Assembly (NCBI RefSeq): GCF_018531445.1
Contig: NZ_JAHDTH010000025.1
Location: 1 to 58,693, forward strand
Reading direction: 5' to 3'
Source of the DNA: Pseudonocardia lacus
GTDB lineage: Bacteria; Actinomycetota; Actinomycetes; Mycobacteriales; Pseudonocardiaceae
DNA length: 58,693 nucleotides
This document shows, piece by piece, positions 1 through 8,270 of the stretch. Each line of letters opens with the position of its first letter. Within the stretch, counting starts at the first letter, position 1. The notes beneath the pieces were generated by a model. It saw only the letters and a program-made list of their open reading frames with translations, searched no databases and was not told where the DNA came from. The position numbers were made by a program, and so were the translations under genes.

Positions 1-1023
1 GCCGAGCCGGCCCCGCCGGGCGGTGCCGAACCGGCGCCGGCCGTCGAGCGCGGCCGCGGTCGGCTCGCCGCCGGCGGCCTGCCCCGGTTCGTGCTGCGCC
101 GGCTGCTGCTGTTCGTCCCCACCGCCGTGGGCGCCGGCCTGCTGACCTTCCTCCTGGTCAAGATCATCCCGGGCGGACCGGCGTACGCGAAGCTCGGTGA
201 GGAAGCGACGCCGGAAGCCATCGCCGTGGTCGAGCGGCAGCTCGGCCTGGACCGGCCGCTGCCCGAGCAGTTCTTCGGCTGGCTGGGCAACGCGCTGGTC
301 GGCGACCTCGGCGTGTCCTTCCAGACCGGGCAGCCGGTGATCAACCTGATCGTCAACGCGCTGCCGGTGACGATCGAGCTGGTGGTGCTGGCGATCCTGG
401 GCACCATCGCGGTCGCGGTGCCGATCGGCGTGTACGCCGCCCGGCGGGCCGACCGCCCGGTCGGGCGGTGGATCCGCAGCACCTCGGGCCTCGGGCTGGC
501 GGTGCCGGACTTCTTCCTGGCCCTGGTGCTGATCAGCATCTTCTCGGTGGGTCTGGGCGTGCTGCCGCGGCTGGGCTACCCGCGGCTCACCGAGGACCCG
601 CTCGACAACCTCTATCACGTGATCCTGCCGGTGCTGCCGATGATCCTGGGCGGCAGCGCGATCGTGATCCGGCAGGTCGGCGCGGCCATGGTCGACGCGC
701 TGGCCAGCGACTACTGCCGCACGGCGCGGGCGATGGGCCTGCCCGAACGCGTGATCACCTGGCAGTACGCGTTCCGGGCGGCGCTGCCGACCGTGCTCAA
801 CGTGGTCGCGCTGCTGGCGCTGGGGCAGCTGGGCGTGACCCTGGTGCTGGAGAAGATCTTCGTGCTGCCCGGCATGGGCAGCGCCCTGATCAACGGCATC
901 GGCGTGCGCGACTACCCGCTGATCCTCGGGATCGTGCTGGTGTACGTGGCGATCGCGCTGGTGGTCAACCTGGTGGTGGACATCCTGGCCGGGATCGTCG
1001 ACCCGGCGAGCCGGGGGGCCTGA
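1..1023 (+). CDS. ABC transporter permease, DppB/OppB type (probably 5' partial)
   Basis: Inner-membrane permease of a peptide/nickel/opine-type ABC importer. The protein has about six hydrophobic segments, an EAA-like cytoplasmic loop (TARAMGLPERVITWQYAFRA) near residues 211-230 counted from the GTG at 91, and the family's C-terminal PGMGSALINGI segment. The frame is open to the left edge and encodes an Ala/Pro-rich leader. The only in-window start is GTG at 91, which has no clear ribosome binding site, so the true start may lie outside the window. The stop is 1 base before the next permease, so they are co-transcribed. The ATPase and binding-protein genes are not in the window. The substrate is unknown; the CoA-catabolic genes downstream suggest a small organic acid or peptide-like compound, which is inference. 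Confidence 0.9.
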   Translation, partial: AEPAPPGGAEPAPAVERGRGRLAAGGLPRFVLRRLLLFVPTAVGAGLLTFLLVKIIPGGPAYAKLGEEATPEAIAVVERQLGLDRPLPEQFFGWLGNALVGDLGVSFQTGQPVINLIVNALPVTIELVVLAILGTIAVAVPIGVYAARRADRPVGRWIRSTSGLGLAVPDFFLALVLISIFSVGLGVLPRLGYPRLTEDPLDNLYHVILPVLPMILGGSAIVIRQVGAAMVDALASDYCRTARAMGLPERVITWQYAFRAALPTVLNVVALLALGQLGVTLVLEKIFVLPGMGSALINGIGVRDYPLILGIVLVYVAIALVVNLVVDILAGIVDPASRGA

Positions 1024-1024
1024 C

Positions 1025-1930
1025 ATGACCACCACCGTCGCGAAGCACGCCGCGAAGAGCGGCGCCGCGGCCCGCACCGCCCAGCGCGACCGACCGCACC
1101 CCGGCCTGGTCGTCGCGGTCACCGTGCTCGGCGCGCTGCTGCTGGCCGCGTTGCTCGCCCCCTGGGTCGCGCCGTACGACCCGCTGGCCCAGGACCTGCT
1201 GAACCGCAACGGCGGACCGTCGGCGGCGCACCTGCTGGGCACCGACCAGTTCGGCCGCGACGTGCTGAGCCGGCTGATCTGGGGCGGGCGCAACGCCTTC
1301 GGCGGGGTCGTGATCGCCGTCGGCGTGACCACGGTGGTCGGCGTGAGCTGGGGGACGGTGGCCGGGTTCTGGCCGCGGTTCACCGGCACCGCGCTGATGC
1401 GCCTGGCCGACATCATGATCGCCTTCCCGACGATGGTGCTGGCGGTGGCCATCACCGGCTCGCTCGGGCCCGGCCTGACCACGTCGATGGTGGCGATCGG
1501 GCTGGTGCTCGCGCCCAACACCGCCCAGCTCACCCGCTCGGGCGTGCTGGCACTGCGCGAGCGGCAGTTCGTGCAGAGCGCCCGGCTCTCCGGGGTGCCG
1601 GCGCCCGTCGTGCTCCTGCGGCACGTGCTGCCGCTGGCGCTGCGGCCGGTGGTGGTGCAGCTGACCATCTACACCGGACTCGCCTTCGTCATCCAGGGCG
1701 TGCTGTCGTTCCTCGGGCTCGGCGTCGCGAAGCCGACGCCGAGCTGGGGCAGCGACCTCTCCGACGCCTACTCCCAGATCCTGTCCGCCCCGCTGCAGAT
1801 CATCGCCCCGGGCGTGCTGCTCGGCGTGGTCGTGCTGTGCGTCTACCGGATCGGCGACGCGCTGCGCGACCGGATGAGCTCCGGAGCGGTCCGCACCGAG
1901 AGGACCGAGGACGATGTCATCGTCGCTTGA
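1025..1930 (+). CDS. ABC transporter permease, DppC/OppC type
   Basis: Second permease subunit of the same importer (301 aa). After one N-terminal membrane segment (about residues 28-50) it has the family signature HLLGTDQFGRDVLSRL near residues 68-83, then five more hydrophobic segments with an EAA loop (SARLSGVPAPVVLLRHVLP) in the second half. ATG at 1025 follows the upstream stop directly. The 3' end overlaps the start of the first CoA-transferase gene by 17 bases, which ties transport and CoA chemistry into one transcription unit. Family assignment is firm; the substrate cannot be read from the sequence. Confidence 0.92.
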   Translation: MTTTVAKHAAKSGAAARTAQRDRPHPGLVVAVTVLGALLLAALLAPWVAPYDPLAQDLLNRNGGPSAAHLLGTDQFGRDVLSRLIWGGRNAFGGVVIAVGVTTVVGVSWGTVAGFWPRFTGTALMRLADIMIAFPTMVLAVAITGSLGPGLTTSMVAIGLVLAPNTAQLTRSGVLALRERQFVQSARLSGVPAPVVLLRHVLPLALRPVVVQLTIYTGLAFVIQGVLSFLGLGVAKPTPSWGSDLSDAYSQILSAPLQIIAPGVLLGVVVLCVYRIGDALRDRMSSGAVRTERTEDDVIVA

Positions 1931-3014
1931 CCCGGCCCCCCGCCCGCGCCCCCTCGACGGGCTCCGCGTCGTCGACCTCTCCTCGTCGGTCGCCGGCCAG
2001 TACGCCGGGCGCCTGCTGGCCATGCAGGGCGCGGACGTCGTGCTCGTCGAGCCGGCGGAGGGCACGCCGACGCGGCGCACTCCCCCGCTCTCGCCCGACG
2101 GCACCGAGTCCTACCTGTTCCGCCACCTCAACCAGGGCAAGCGGACGGCCGCCGCGCCGTTGGCCGAGCTGCTCGACGGCGCCGACGTGGTGCTGCGCGA
2201 CCAGGGGGCGCCGCTGCCGGTCCCGCCGGCCGCCACCGTGGTCGACTGCGAGCTGGGCGACTTCCCGCCCGACGGCCCGTACGCCGGGTGGCGGGGCTCG
2301 GAGATGGTGCACCAGGCCCTGTCCGGGGTCATGAACGCCACCGGCTCTGTCGACCGCGAACCGATCTACGGGCTGGGCCAGCGGGCCTCCTACGCCACCG
2401 GCACCACCGCCTACATCTCGGTGCTCGCCGCGCTGCACGAGCGCCGCCGCTCCGGGCGCGGCCAGCGGGTGCGGGCCAGCGTGTTCGAGTCCACCGCGGC
2501 CATGGGCCAGAACCTCGTCAGCCAGGCGAGCTACAACGGCACCGAGGAGACCCGGGCCGCCTACCCGGGCTTCCTGGCCGTGCTGCGCTGCCGCGACGCC
2601 TGGGTCGTGCTGTTCGCCATCCGCAACTGGCCCAGCCTGTGCCGCGTCTTCGGGCTGGACGAGCTGCTCGACGACCCGCGGTTCAGCACCTCCGGCGACC
2701 GGCTGGCGAACTGGCCTGCGGTCGTCGAGCGGCTCCGGGAACGGGCGGCGGCGATGGCGGCCGACGACGTGGTGGCCGGGCTGCAGCGCGGCCGGGTGAG
2801 CGCGGAGAAGGTGACCGGGCTGGCCGAGCTGGTCGAGTCCGAGCAGTGGCGGGTGCGCTCGATGCTGGGCGAGGTCGGGGACCCCGCCACCGGCACCGAG
2901 ACGGCGCTGCGCAGGCTGTTCGTCGTCGACGACGCCGACGGCCCGGTCGACGCGGACGTCCCCGGCCCGAGCCCGCGGCTCCCGGTCGGCGAGCCGGCGG
3001 GGAGCGCCCGGTGA
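1914..3014 (+). CDS. Family III (CaiB/BaiF) CoA-transferase subunit lacking the usual catalytic Asp
   Basis: CaiB/BaiF-type protein of 366 aa. It opens with the typical LDGLRVVDLSSSVAGQYAGR and AMQGADVVLVEP segments, then the mid-domain GRGQRVRASVFES. In the next protein the catalytic aspartate sits in LMDPTGG; the aligned stretch here reads SYATGT, with Tyr160 at the Asp position. This subunit is therefore probably non-catalytic by itself and may pair with the following CoA-transferase, as in known two-subunit family III enzymes such as benzylsuccinate CoA-transferase. It starts inside the upstream permease gene and overlaps the next gene by 4 bases (GTGA), supporting translational coupling. 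Confidence 0.88.
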   Translation: MSSSLDPAPRPRPLDGLRVVDLSSSVAGQYAGRLLAMQGADVVLVEPAEGTPTRRTPPLSPDGTESYLFRHLNQGKRTAAAPLAELLDGADVVLRDQGAPLPVPPAATVVDCELGDFPPDGPYAGWRGSEMVHQALSGVMNATGSVDREPIYGLGQRASYATGTTAYISVLAALHERRRSGRGQRVRASVFESTAAMGQNLVSQASYNGTEETRAAYPGFLAVLRCRDAWVVLFAIRNWPSLCRVFGLDELLDDPRFSTSGDRLANWPAVVERLRERAAAMAADDVVAGLQRGRVSAEKVTGLAELVESEQWRVRSMLGEVGDPATGTETALRRLFVVDDADGPVDADVPGPSPRLPVGEPAGSAR

Positions 3015-4297
3015 CCGCGGGCCCGCTGTCGGACGTGCGGGTGCTGGAGTTCAGCACCGCGTGGGCCGGGCCGTTCGCCGGTCGCTGCCTGGCCCACCTG
3101 GGCGCCGACGTGATCAAGGTGGAGGCACCCAGCCACCCGGACTCCTGGCGCGGCACCCGGGTCGGCGGGGCGCCCCGCTACTACCCCGACCTGGACCCGG
3201 GCGACGACCCGCAGAACCGCAACATGCTGTTCAACTCGCAGAACATCGACAAGCGCTCGATCGCGCTGGACCTCAAGGTGCCCGGTGCCGGCGAGGTCAT
3301 GCGGGACCTCGCCCGCACCGCCGACGTCGTGCTGGCCAACTTCACCCCCGGCGTGCTGGACCGGCTCGGCGCCGGCTTCACCGCCCTGAGCCGGGTCAAC
3401 CCGCGCATCGTGGTGGTCGAGATGCCGGCCTTCGGCCCCGGCGGGCCGATGTCGGGCCACCAGGGCATGGGCAAGACCATGGAGCCCGCCACCGGCATGA
3501 CCGGCCTGATGGGCTACCCGGAAGGCACCCCTGTGCTCACCGGCCCCGCGCTGATGGACCCCACCGGCGGCCTGAACGCCGTCGCCGCGGTGCTCACCGG
3601 CCTGGAGCTGCGGGAGCGCACCGGGAAGGGGTGCCGGGTCGAGGTCCCGCAGGTCGAGGCGGCGGCCCACTGGATCGGCGAGTACGTCCTGGAGCAGCTG
3701 GCCACCGGCGCGACCTGGCGCCCCGACGGCAACCACCGCGACGGCTGGGCCCCGCACGACGCGTTCCGCTGCCGCGGCGACGACGAGTGGGTCGCGATCG
3801 CGGTGGCGACCGACGACCAGTGGCGGGCGCTGTGCGCGGCGATGGGCCGCCCGGACCTCCTCGACCGCGGCGCGACCGCCGCGCAGCGGCTCGCCGACCA
3901 GGCCGCGCTGGGCGCCGAGATCGCCGCGTGGACCGCCGACCGCGACAAGGTCGAGGTCGCCGAGCGGCTGCAGGCGGCCGGGGTTCCGGCCGCGCCGGTG
4001 CTGGGCGGGCGGGAGATCGCCGCGAGCCCGGCGATGCGGCGGGCCGGGATGATCGCCGAGCTGGACCACCCGCTGGTCGGGCGCCGCGCGTACAGCGCCC
4101 TCGGGTTCCGGTTCGACCGCACACCCGGCGGCCACCGGCGAGCCGCGCCGCTGTTCGGCCAGCACAACGACGACGTCCTGGGCGGCCTGCTCGGCTACGA
4201 CGACGCCCGGATCGCGCGGCTCCGCGCCACCGGGGTGATCGCCGACCGCCCGACCGCGGACACCGACACCCCACGCACCCCCGCCCCGCCGACGTGA
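3011..4297 (+). CDS. Family III (CaiB/BaiF) CoA-transferase, catalytic subunit
   Basis: CoA-transferase of 428 aa that would move CoA from a donor thioester to a carboxylic acid substrate. Visible features are the N-terminal VRVLEFSTAWAGPFAGR and HLGADVIKVEAP motifs, the NKRS-like NIDKRSIALDLK segment, and the catalytic Asp183 in LMDPTGG. GTG at 3011 is chosen because it overlaps the upstream stop by 4 bases and gives the normal family N-terminus. The open frame runs upstream to 2288, but that part lies in the shadow of the previous gene. It probably forms a hetero-oligomer with that protein and starts the pathway completed by the acyl-CoA dehydrogenases and hydratase. The actual substrate is unknown. 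Confidence 0.93.
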   Translation: MTAGPLSDVRVLEFSTAWAGPFAGRCLAHLGADVIKVEAPSHPDSWRGTRVGGAPRYYPDLDPGDDPQNRNMLFNSQNIDKRSIALDLKVPGAGEVMRDLARTADVVLANFTPGVLDRLGAGFTALSRVNPRIVVVEMPAFGPGGPMSGHQGMGKTMEPATGMTGLMGYPEGTPVLTGPALMDPTGGLNAVAAVLTGLELRERTGKGCRVEVPQVEAAAHWIGEYVLEQLATGATWRPDGNHRDGWAPHDAFRCRGDDEWVAIAVATDDQWRALCAAMGRPDLLDRGATAAQRLADQAALGAEIAAWTADRDKVEVAERLQAAGVPAAPVLGGREIAASPAMRRAGMIAELDHPLVGRRAYSALGFRFDRTPGGHRRAAPLFGQHNDDVLGGLLGYDDARIARLRATGVIADRPTADTDTPRTPAPPT

Positions 4298-4310
4298 CCG
4301 GGAGACGCCG

Positions 4311-5567
4311 ATGAGCACCGGAACACCGATTGCACCAGCACCGTCACCGATCGACTACAGCCCGGCCGCGCAGGAGTTCCGGGCCGAGGTCCGCGACTGG
4401 CTCGCGGCGAACGCCCCCGACGAGATGCGCGGGGTGCAGGTCCCCCGCGAGCCGGCACCCGAACTGGCCGCGGCGCTCGCGCGCTGGGCGGACACCCTCG
4501 CCGAGGCCGGGTACATGTGCGTGGCCTGGCCGCGCGAGTACGGCGGGCGCGGCCTGTCCGGCGTCGAGGTCGCGATCATGAACGAGGAGTTCGCCCGCGC
4601 CGACGTGCCCCGGCTGACCCGCGGGATGGGCGAGGGCCTGGTCGGCCCGGCGATCATCGCGCACGCCACCGAGGAGCAGAAGGCCCGCTTCCTGCCCCCG
4701 ATCATCTCCGGGGAGCACGACTACTGCCAGGGCTTCTCCGAGCCGGAGGCCGGCTCGGACCTCGCCGGCCTGCGCACCCGCGGCGTGCTGGACGGCGACC
4801 ACCTGGTGATCAACGGCCAGAAGGTGTGGACCTCCGGGTTCTTCAAGGCCAACATGATCTTCACGCTGGTCCGGACCAACCCCGACGCCGCCAAGCACCG
4901 CGGGATCTCCTACGTGCTCGTCCCGATCACCGTGGACGGCGAGCCCAACGGGATCGAGTTCCGTCCGATCACCCGGATGACCGGGCTCGCGCACTTCTCC
5001 GAGACCTTCTTCACCGACACCCGCGCCCCGCTGGACAACGTCATCGGCGGCCTCGACAACGGCTGGCGGGTCGCGATGACGACCCTGGGCAGCGAGCGCG
5101 GCGGCCGCGCCACCACCCAGCACCTGGGCTTCATGCGCCAGTTCTGGCGGCTGGTCCGGGAGGTCCGCGAGCGCGGGCTGATCGACGACGTGCGCGTGCG
5201 CGAGCAGCTCGCCTGGGCCTACTCCCAGGTGGAGGTGCTGCGCTACACCGGGCTGCAGCTGGTCGCCGAGCTGGCCGCGGGCCGCTCCGGAGCCGGGCTC
5301 GGCAACGGCTCGACCACCAAGATCCGCTGGTCGGAGTACGAGCGCAGGCTGGCCGAGATCGCGATGGACCTGCTCGGTCCGGACGCCCTGGTCGTCGGCC
5401 CCGGCTACGAGCTCGACCACTGGCAGGAGGAACTGCTCGTGACCCGCTCGCACACCATCTGGGGCGGCACCGCCGAGGTCCAGCGCAACATCGTCGCCGA
5501 ACGGGTGCTCGGGCTGCCCAAGGACCCGGCGGTGGCGCCGGCCCGTGCCGCAGGAGGTGAGCGATGA
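4311..5567 (+). CDS. Acyl-CoA dehydrogenase (first subunit of a likely pair)
   Basis: FAD-dependent acyl-CoA dehydrogenase of 418 aa that introduces an alpha-beta double bond into an acyl-CoA. It has the N-terminal helical domain with WPREYGGRG, the substrate/FAD motif GFSEPEAGSDLA and INGQKVWTSG, and the C-terminal TIWGGTAEVQRNIVAERVLG. The position that carries the base in human MCAD (Tyr-Glu-Gly-Thr) is Gly here, as in one subunit of actinobacterial alpha2-beta2 dehydrogenases (ChsE/FadE pairs). The next gene is a second dehydrogenase overlapping by 4 bases, so a heteromeric enzyme is likely. ATG at 4311 follows GGGAGACGCCG. Confidence 0.93.
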   Translation: MSTGTPIAPAPSPIDYSPAAQEFRAEVRDWLAANAPDEMRGVQVPREPAPELAAALARWADTLAEAGYMCVAWPREYGGRGLSGVEVAIMNEEFARADVPRLTRGMGEGLVGPAIIAHATEEQKARFLPPIISGEHDYCQGFSEPEAGSDLAGLRTRGVLDGDHLVINGQKVWTSGFFKANMIFTLVRTNPDAAKHRGISYVLVPITVDGEPNGIEFRPITRMTGLAHFSETFFTDTRAPLDNVIGGLDNGWRVAMTTLGSERGGRATTQHLGFMRQFWRLVREVRERGLIDDVRVREQLAWAYSQVEVLRYTGLQLVAELAAGRSGAGLGNGSTTKIRWSEYERRLAEIAMDLLGPDALVVGPGYELDHWQEELLVTRSHTIWGGTAEVQRNIVAERVLGLPKDPAVAPARAAGGER

Positions 5568-6655
5568 GCCTCGCGGTCACCGCCGAGCAGCAGGAGCTGC
5601 GCGCCACCGTCCGCCGCTGGCTCGCCGACAGCGCGCCGATGGCCCGGGTGCGCGAGCTGATGGCCACCCCCACCGCGTTCGACCCGGCGCTCTGGCGCGG
5701 CCTGGCCGAGCTCGGTGTGCTCGACCTGGCCGTGCCCGAGCAGTACGGCGGCGCCGGCTACGGCGTGCAGGAACTGGCGCACGTGTTCGACGAGTGCGGC
5801 GCCGCGCTGCTGCCCGGCCCACTGCTGGCCACCCTGGGCCTGGCCCTGCCGCTGCTGCTGGCCACCGACGACGAGCGGGCCCGGGCCCGCCACCTGCCCG
5901 GCATCGCCGACGGCTCCACGGTGGCCACGGTCGCCTGGCTGGCCCCCGGCGCCGGCTGGGACTCCGCGGGCCGCTCGATGGGCGTGACCGGCGGGAAGCT
6001 CTCGGGCAGCGCGTCGACCGTGCTGGACGGCATGTCGGCCGACCTCGTGCTGGCCGTCGCCGGCACCGGCGACTCCGCCGTCGTCGTCGCCGTCGACCCC
6101 ACAGCGCCCGGGGTCACCCGCACCGCGCAGCCCACCCTCGACCAGACCCGGCCACTGGCCCAGCTGCACTTCGACGACGTGCCCTGCACCCCCGTCGGCA
6201 CCGGCGCGCACCTGCTGGAACGCGCCCTGGACACCGCCGGTGTGCTGCTCGCCGCCGAGATGGTCGGCGGTGCGCAGGCCTGCCTGGACATGAGCGTGGC
6301 CTACGCCAAGGTGCGCCAGCAGTTCGGTCGGCCGATCGGGTCGTTCCAGGCGGTCAAGCACAAGTGCGCCGAGGTCCTGGTGGAGCTGGAGGGCGCGCGG
6401 GCCGCCGCGGCGTACGCGGCCTGGGCGGCCGCGGAGAACCCGGCCGAGCTGCCGGTCGTCGCGCCGCTGGCCAAGGCCGTGGCCGGCGAGGCGTACTTCC
6501 GGGCCGCGGCCGACAACGTGCAGATCCACGGCGGCATCGGCTTCACCTGGGAGCACGACGCCCACCTGTACTTCAAGCGGGCCAAGACCTCGCTCATGCT
6601 CTTCGGCGACACCGGCGCGCACCGCCGCACCCTCGCCGACCGCATCGGACTGTGA
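5564..6655 (+). CDS. Acyl-CoA dehydrogenase (second subunit of a likely pair)
   Basis: Acyl-CoA dehydrogenase-family protein of 363 aa, shorter and more divergent than its neighbour. It keeps the N-terminal VPEQYGGAGYG segment, the C-domain YAKVRQQFGRPIGSFQAVKH motif, and the C-terminal QIHGGIGFTWEHDAHLYFKR, which is the form seen in the smaller partner of FadE/ChsE-type heterotetramers. The ATG overlaps the previous stop (ATGA), so both subunits are made from one message in step. It is expected to share FAD and substrate sites with the preceding protein. Family assignment is secure; the pairing is inferred from context. Confidence 0.92.
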   Translation: MSLAVTAEQQELRATVRRWLADSAPMARVRELMATPTAFDPALWRGLAELGVLDLAVPEQYGGAGYGVQELAHVFDECGAALLPGPLLATLGLALPLLLATDDERARARHLPGIADGSTVATVAWLAPGAGWDSAGRSMGVTGGKLSGSASTVLDGMSADLVLAVAGTGDSAVVVAVDPTAPGVTRTAQPTLDQTRPLAQLHFDDVPCTPVGTGAHLLERALDTAGVLLAAEMVGGAQACLDMSVAYAKVRQQFGRPIGSFQAVKHKCAEVLVELEGARAAAAYAAWAAAENPAELPVVAPLAKAVAGEAYFRAAADNVQIHGGIGFTWEHDAHLYFKRAKTSLMLFGDTGAHRRTLADRIGL

Positions 6656-6675
6656 CCACGACGAGGGAGTCAGCC

Positions 6676-7527
6676 ATGGCAGCACCGACCACCACCACCT
6701 ACGAGTCCATCCTGGTCGAGCGGGACGGCCCGGTGGGCATCGTCACGCTCAACCGGCCCGACGTGCTCAACTCCTGGGACTGGCTGATGTCGGAGGAGAT
6801 GGCGCACGCGTTCGCCGCCCTCGACGAGGACGACGACGTGCGGGCGATCGTGCTCACCGGCGCCGGCCGGGCGTTCTGCGCCGGCGCCGGGCTGCGTCCC
6901 GCCGGCCAGACCTTCGACGGCTCGCTGCGCCGCGAGGACGCGGCGGCCAAGGTCGCCGGGCCGAAGCGCAGCGCGGAGAAGCTGCGCACACCGGTCATCG
7001 CGGCCGTCAACGGCGCCGCCGTCGGCGCCGGTCTCACCATGGCGCTGCGCGCCGACATCGTCTACGTCGCCGAGGACGCCAAGCTGGGGTTCGTGTTCAA
7101 CCGGCGCGGTGTCGTCCCGGACGCCGACCTGATGTGGAGCGTCCCCCGCATGATCGGCTTCTCCCGGGCCATGGAGCTGCTGCTCACCGCGCGCATCTTC
7201 CGCGGCCGGGAGGCCGTCGAGGTCGGGCTGGCCACCAAGGCCCTGCCGGCGGCGGAGGTGCTGGCGGCGGCCGTGGCGACCGGCAAGGACATCGCCGAGA
7301 ACGTCGCCCCGGTGTCGGCCGCGATCACCAAGCTGGTGACCCGGGCGTTCCTGCAGGAGACCGACCAGGCCGCGGCGCTGGAGCTGGAGCGCCGACTGTT
7401 CCGCTGGGCCGGCCAGCACGCCGACGCACCAGAGGGTGTCACCGCGTTCACGGAGAAGCGCCCGCCGCACTGGACCCTGTCCAAGACCCGCGACTTCCCC
7501 ACCGAGCTGTTCGACGACGGCCGTTGA
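6676..7527 (+). CDS. Enoyl-CoA hydratase/isomerase (crotonase family)
   Basis: Crotonase-fold protein of 283 aa expected to hydrate or isomerise the enoyl-CoA made by the dehydrogenase pair just upstream. It has GIVTLNRPDVLNSW, the oxyanion-hole segment AFCAGAGL and the second oxyanion segment NGAAVGAGL, followed by FVFNRRGVVPDADLMW. The usual second catalytic glutamate region reads PDAD, so hydratase against isomerase chemistry is open. ATG at 6676 is preferred because GAGGGAG lies just upstream and it gives the family N-terminus; the frame is open further upstream only through overlap. It is the last enzyme gene of the operon. Confidence 0.92.
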   Translation: MAAPTTTTYESILVERDGPVGIVTLNRPDVLNSWDWLMSEEMAHAFAALDEDDDVRAIVLTGAGRAFCAGAGLRPAGQTFDGSLRREDAAAKVAGPKRSAEKLRTPVIAAVNGAAVGAGLTMALRADIVYVAEDAKLGFVFNRRGVVPDADLMWSVPRMIGFSRAMELLLTARIFRGREAVEVGLATKALPAAEVLAAAVATGKDIAENVAPVSAAITKLVTRAFLQETDQAAALELERRLFRWAGQHADAPEGVTAFTEKRPPHWTLSKTRDFPTELFDDGR

Positions 7528-7584
7528 CCGGGCGAGACCCGGTCCGCGCGTAGATTCCCGGGTGCAGCGGCGGAAGGAGGACCG

Positions 7585-8265
7585 GTGGTGACGTCGTCGG
7601 ACGCGGTGCCGGACGCGGTGCCGGACGCGGTGCCGCCGCGGCCCGGGAAGGGCGCGCCCGCCCCGGCCGAGCGCCGGGACGGGCGGGCCCTGCGATCCGA
7701 GCGGACCCGCCAGGCGCTCGTCGACGCGCACGTGGCCCTGCTGCTGGAGGGCGACCTGCAACCCACCGCGGCCCGCGTCGCGGAGCGCGCCGGCGTGTCG
7801 CTCGGCTCGTTCTGGTTCCACTTCAAGGACGTCGAGTCGCTGTTCGCCGAGTCCGGGGCCAAGATCGCGCAGGCGCAGGAGGCCGCGCGGGGGCAGATCC
7901 CGCTCGACCTGCCACTGGCCGAGCGGATCGAGCGGTTCTGCCGGCAGCGCGCCCGGATGCTGGAGGCCGGGGCGGGCATGTACCGGGCCGCGCAGGCGCG
8001 GCTGTCGTCCTCGCGCCAGCTCCAGATCAACCGGATCCGGCACACCGCCCGGCTCCGTTCCGAGCTCGAGGAGCTGTTCGCCGGGGAGATCGCGGCCGCC
8101 GGGCCCGCGGGCAACGAGCTGTCCAACGCGCTGCAACTGGCCTCGACCTGGCCGTCCTGGATGGGCTGCCGCGACTACCAGGGCCTGTCGCCGGAGGAGT
8201 CGACCGCGGTCATGCGGCGGACGATGACGGCGCTCCTGGCCGCGACGAGCACGGAGGACGGCTGA
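7585..8265 (+). CDS. TetR-family regulator, likely controls the CoA-catabolic operon
   Basis: TetR-type repressor of 226 aa. A Pro-rich head of about 30 residues, containing three DAVP repeats, precedes the DNA-binding domain. The helix-turn-helix is TAARVAERAGVSLGSFWFHF near residues 53-72. The C-terminal ligand domain is all-helical and has no recognisable specificity. GTG at 7585 has GGAGG five bases upstream. It sits 57 bases after the hydratase gene in the same direction and converges with the arsenic-island gene 5 bases later. Control of the preceding operon is inferred from position only. Confidence 0.88.
   Translation: MVTSSDAVPDAVPDAVPPRPGKGAPAPAERRDGRALRSERTRQALVDAHVALLLEGDLQPTAARVAERAGVSLGSFWFHFKDVESLFAESGAKIAQAQEAARGQIPLDLPLAERIERFCRQRARMLEAGAGMYRAAQARLSSSRQLQINRIRHTARLRSELEELFAGEIAAAGPAGNELSNALQLASTWPSWMGCRDYQGLSPEESTAVMRRTMTALLAATSTEDG
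7600..7635 (+). repeat. 12-bp in-frame tandem repeat, three copies
   Basis: The unit GACGCGGTGCCG is repeated three times exactly, encoding (Asp-Ala-Val-Pro)3 in the N-terminal tail of the TetR regulator. The length is a multiple of three, so copy-number change would alter the tail without a frameshift. Confidence 0.9.
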
Positions 8266-8270
8266 TCGGG

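Noticed and set aside
965-2104. Minus-strand open frame of 379 codons opposite the second permease
   Set aside because: Low-complexity Arg/Gly/His-rich translation without motifs; a GC-bias shadow of the permease gene.
2561-4318. Minus-strand open frame of 585 codons opposite the CoA-transferases
   Set aside because: Shadow frame; both CoA-transferases on the plus strand have clear family motifs.
7527-7543. Hairpin ACCGGG-CGAGA-CCCGGT after the hydratase gene
   Set aside because: Only a 6-bp stem in GC-rich DNA and followed by a gene in the same direction; too weak to call a terminator.
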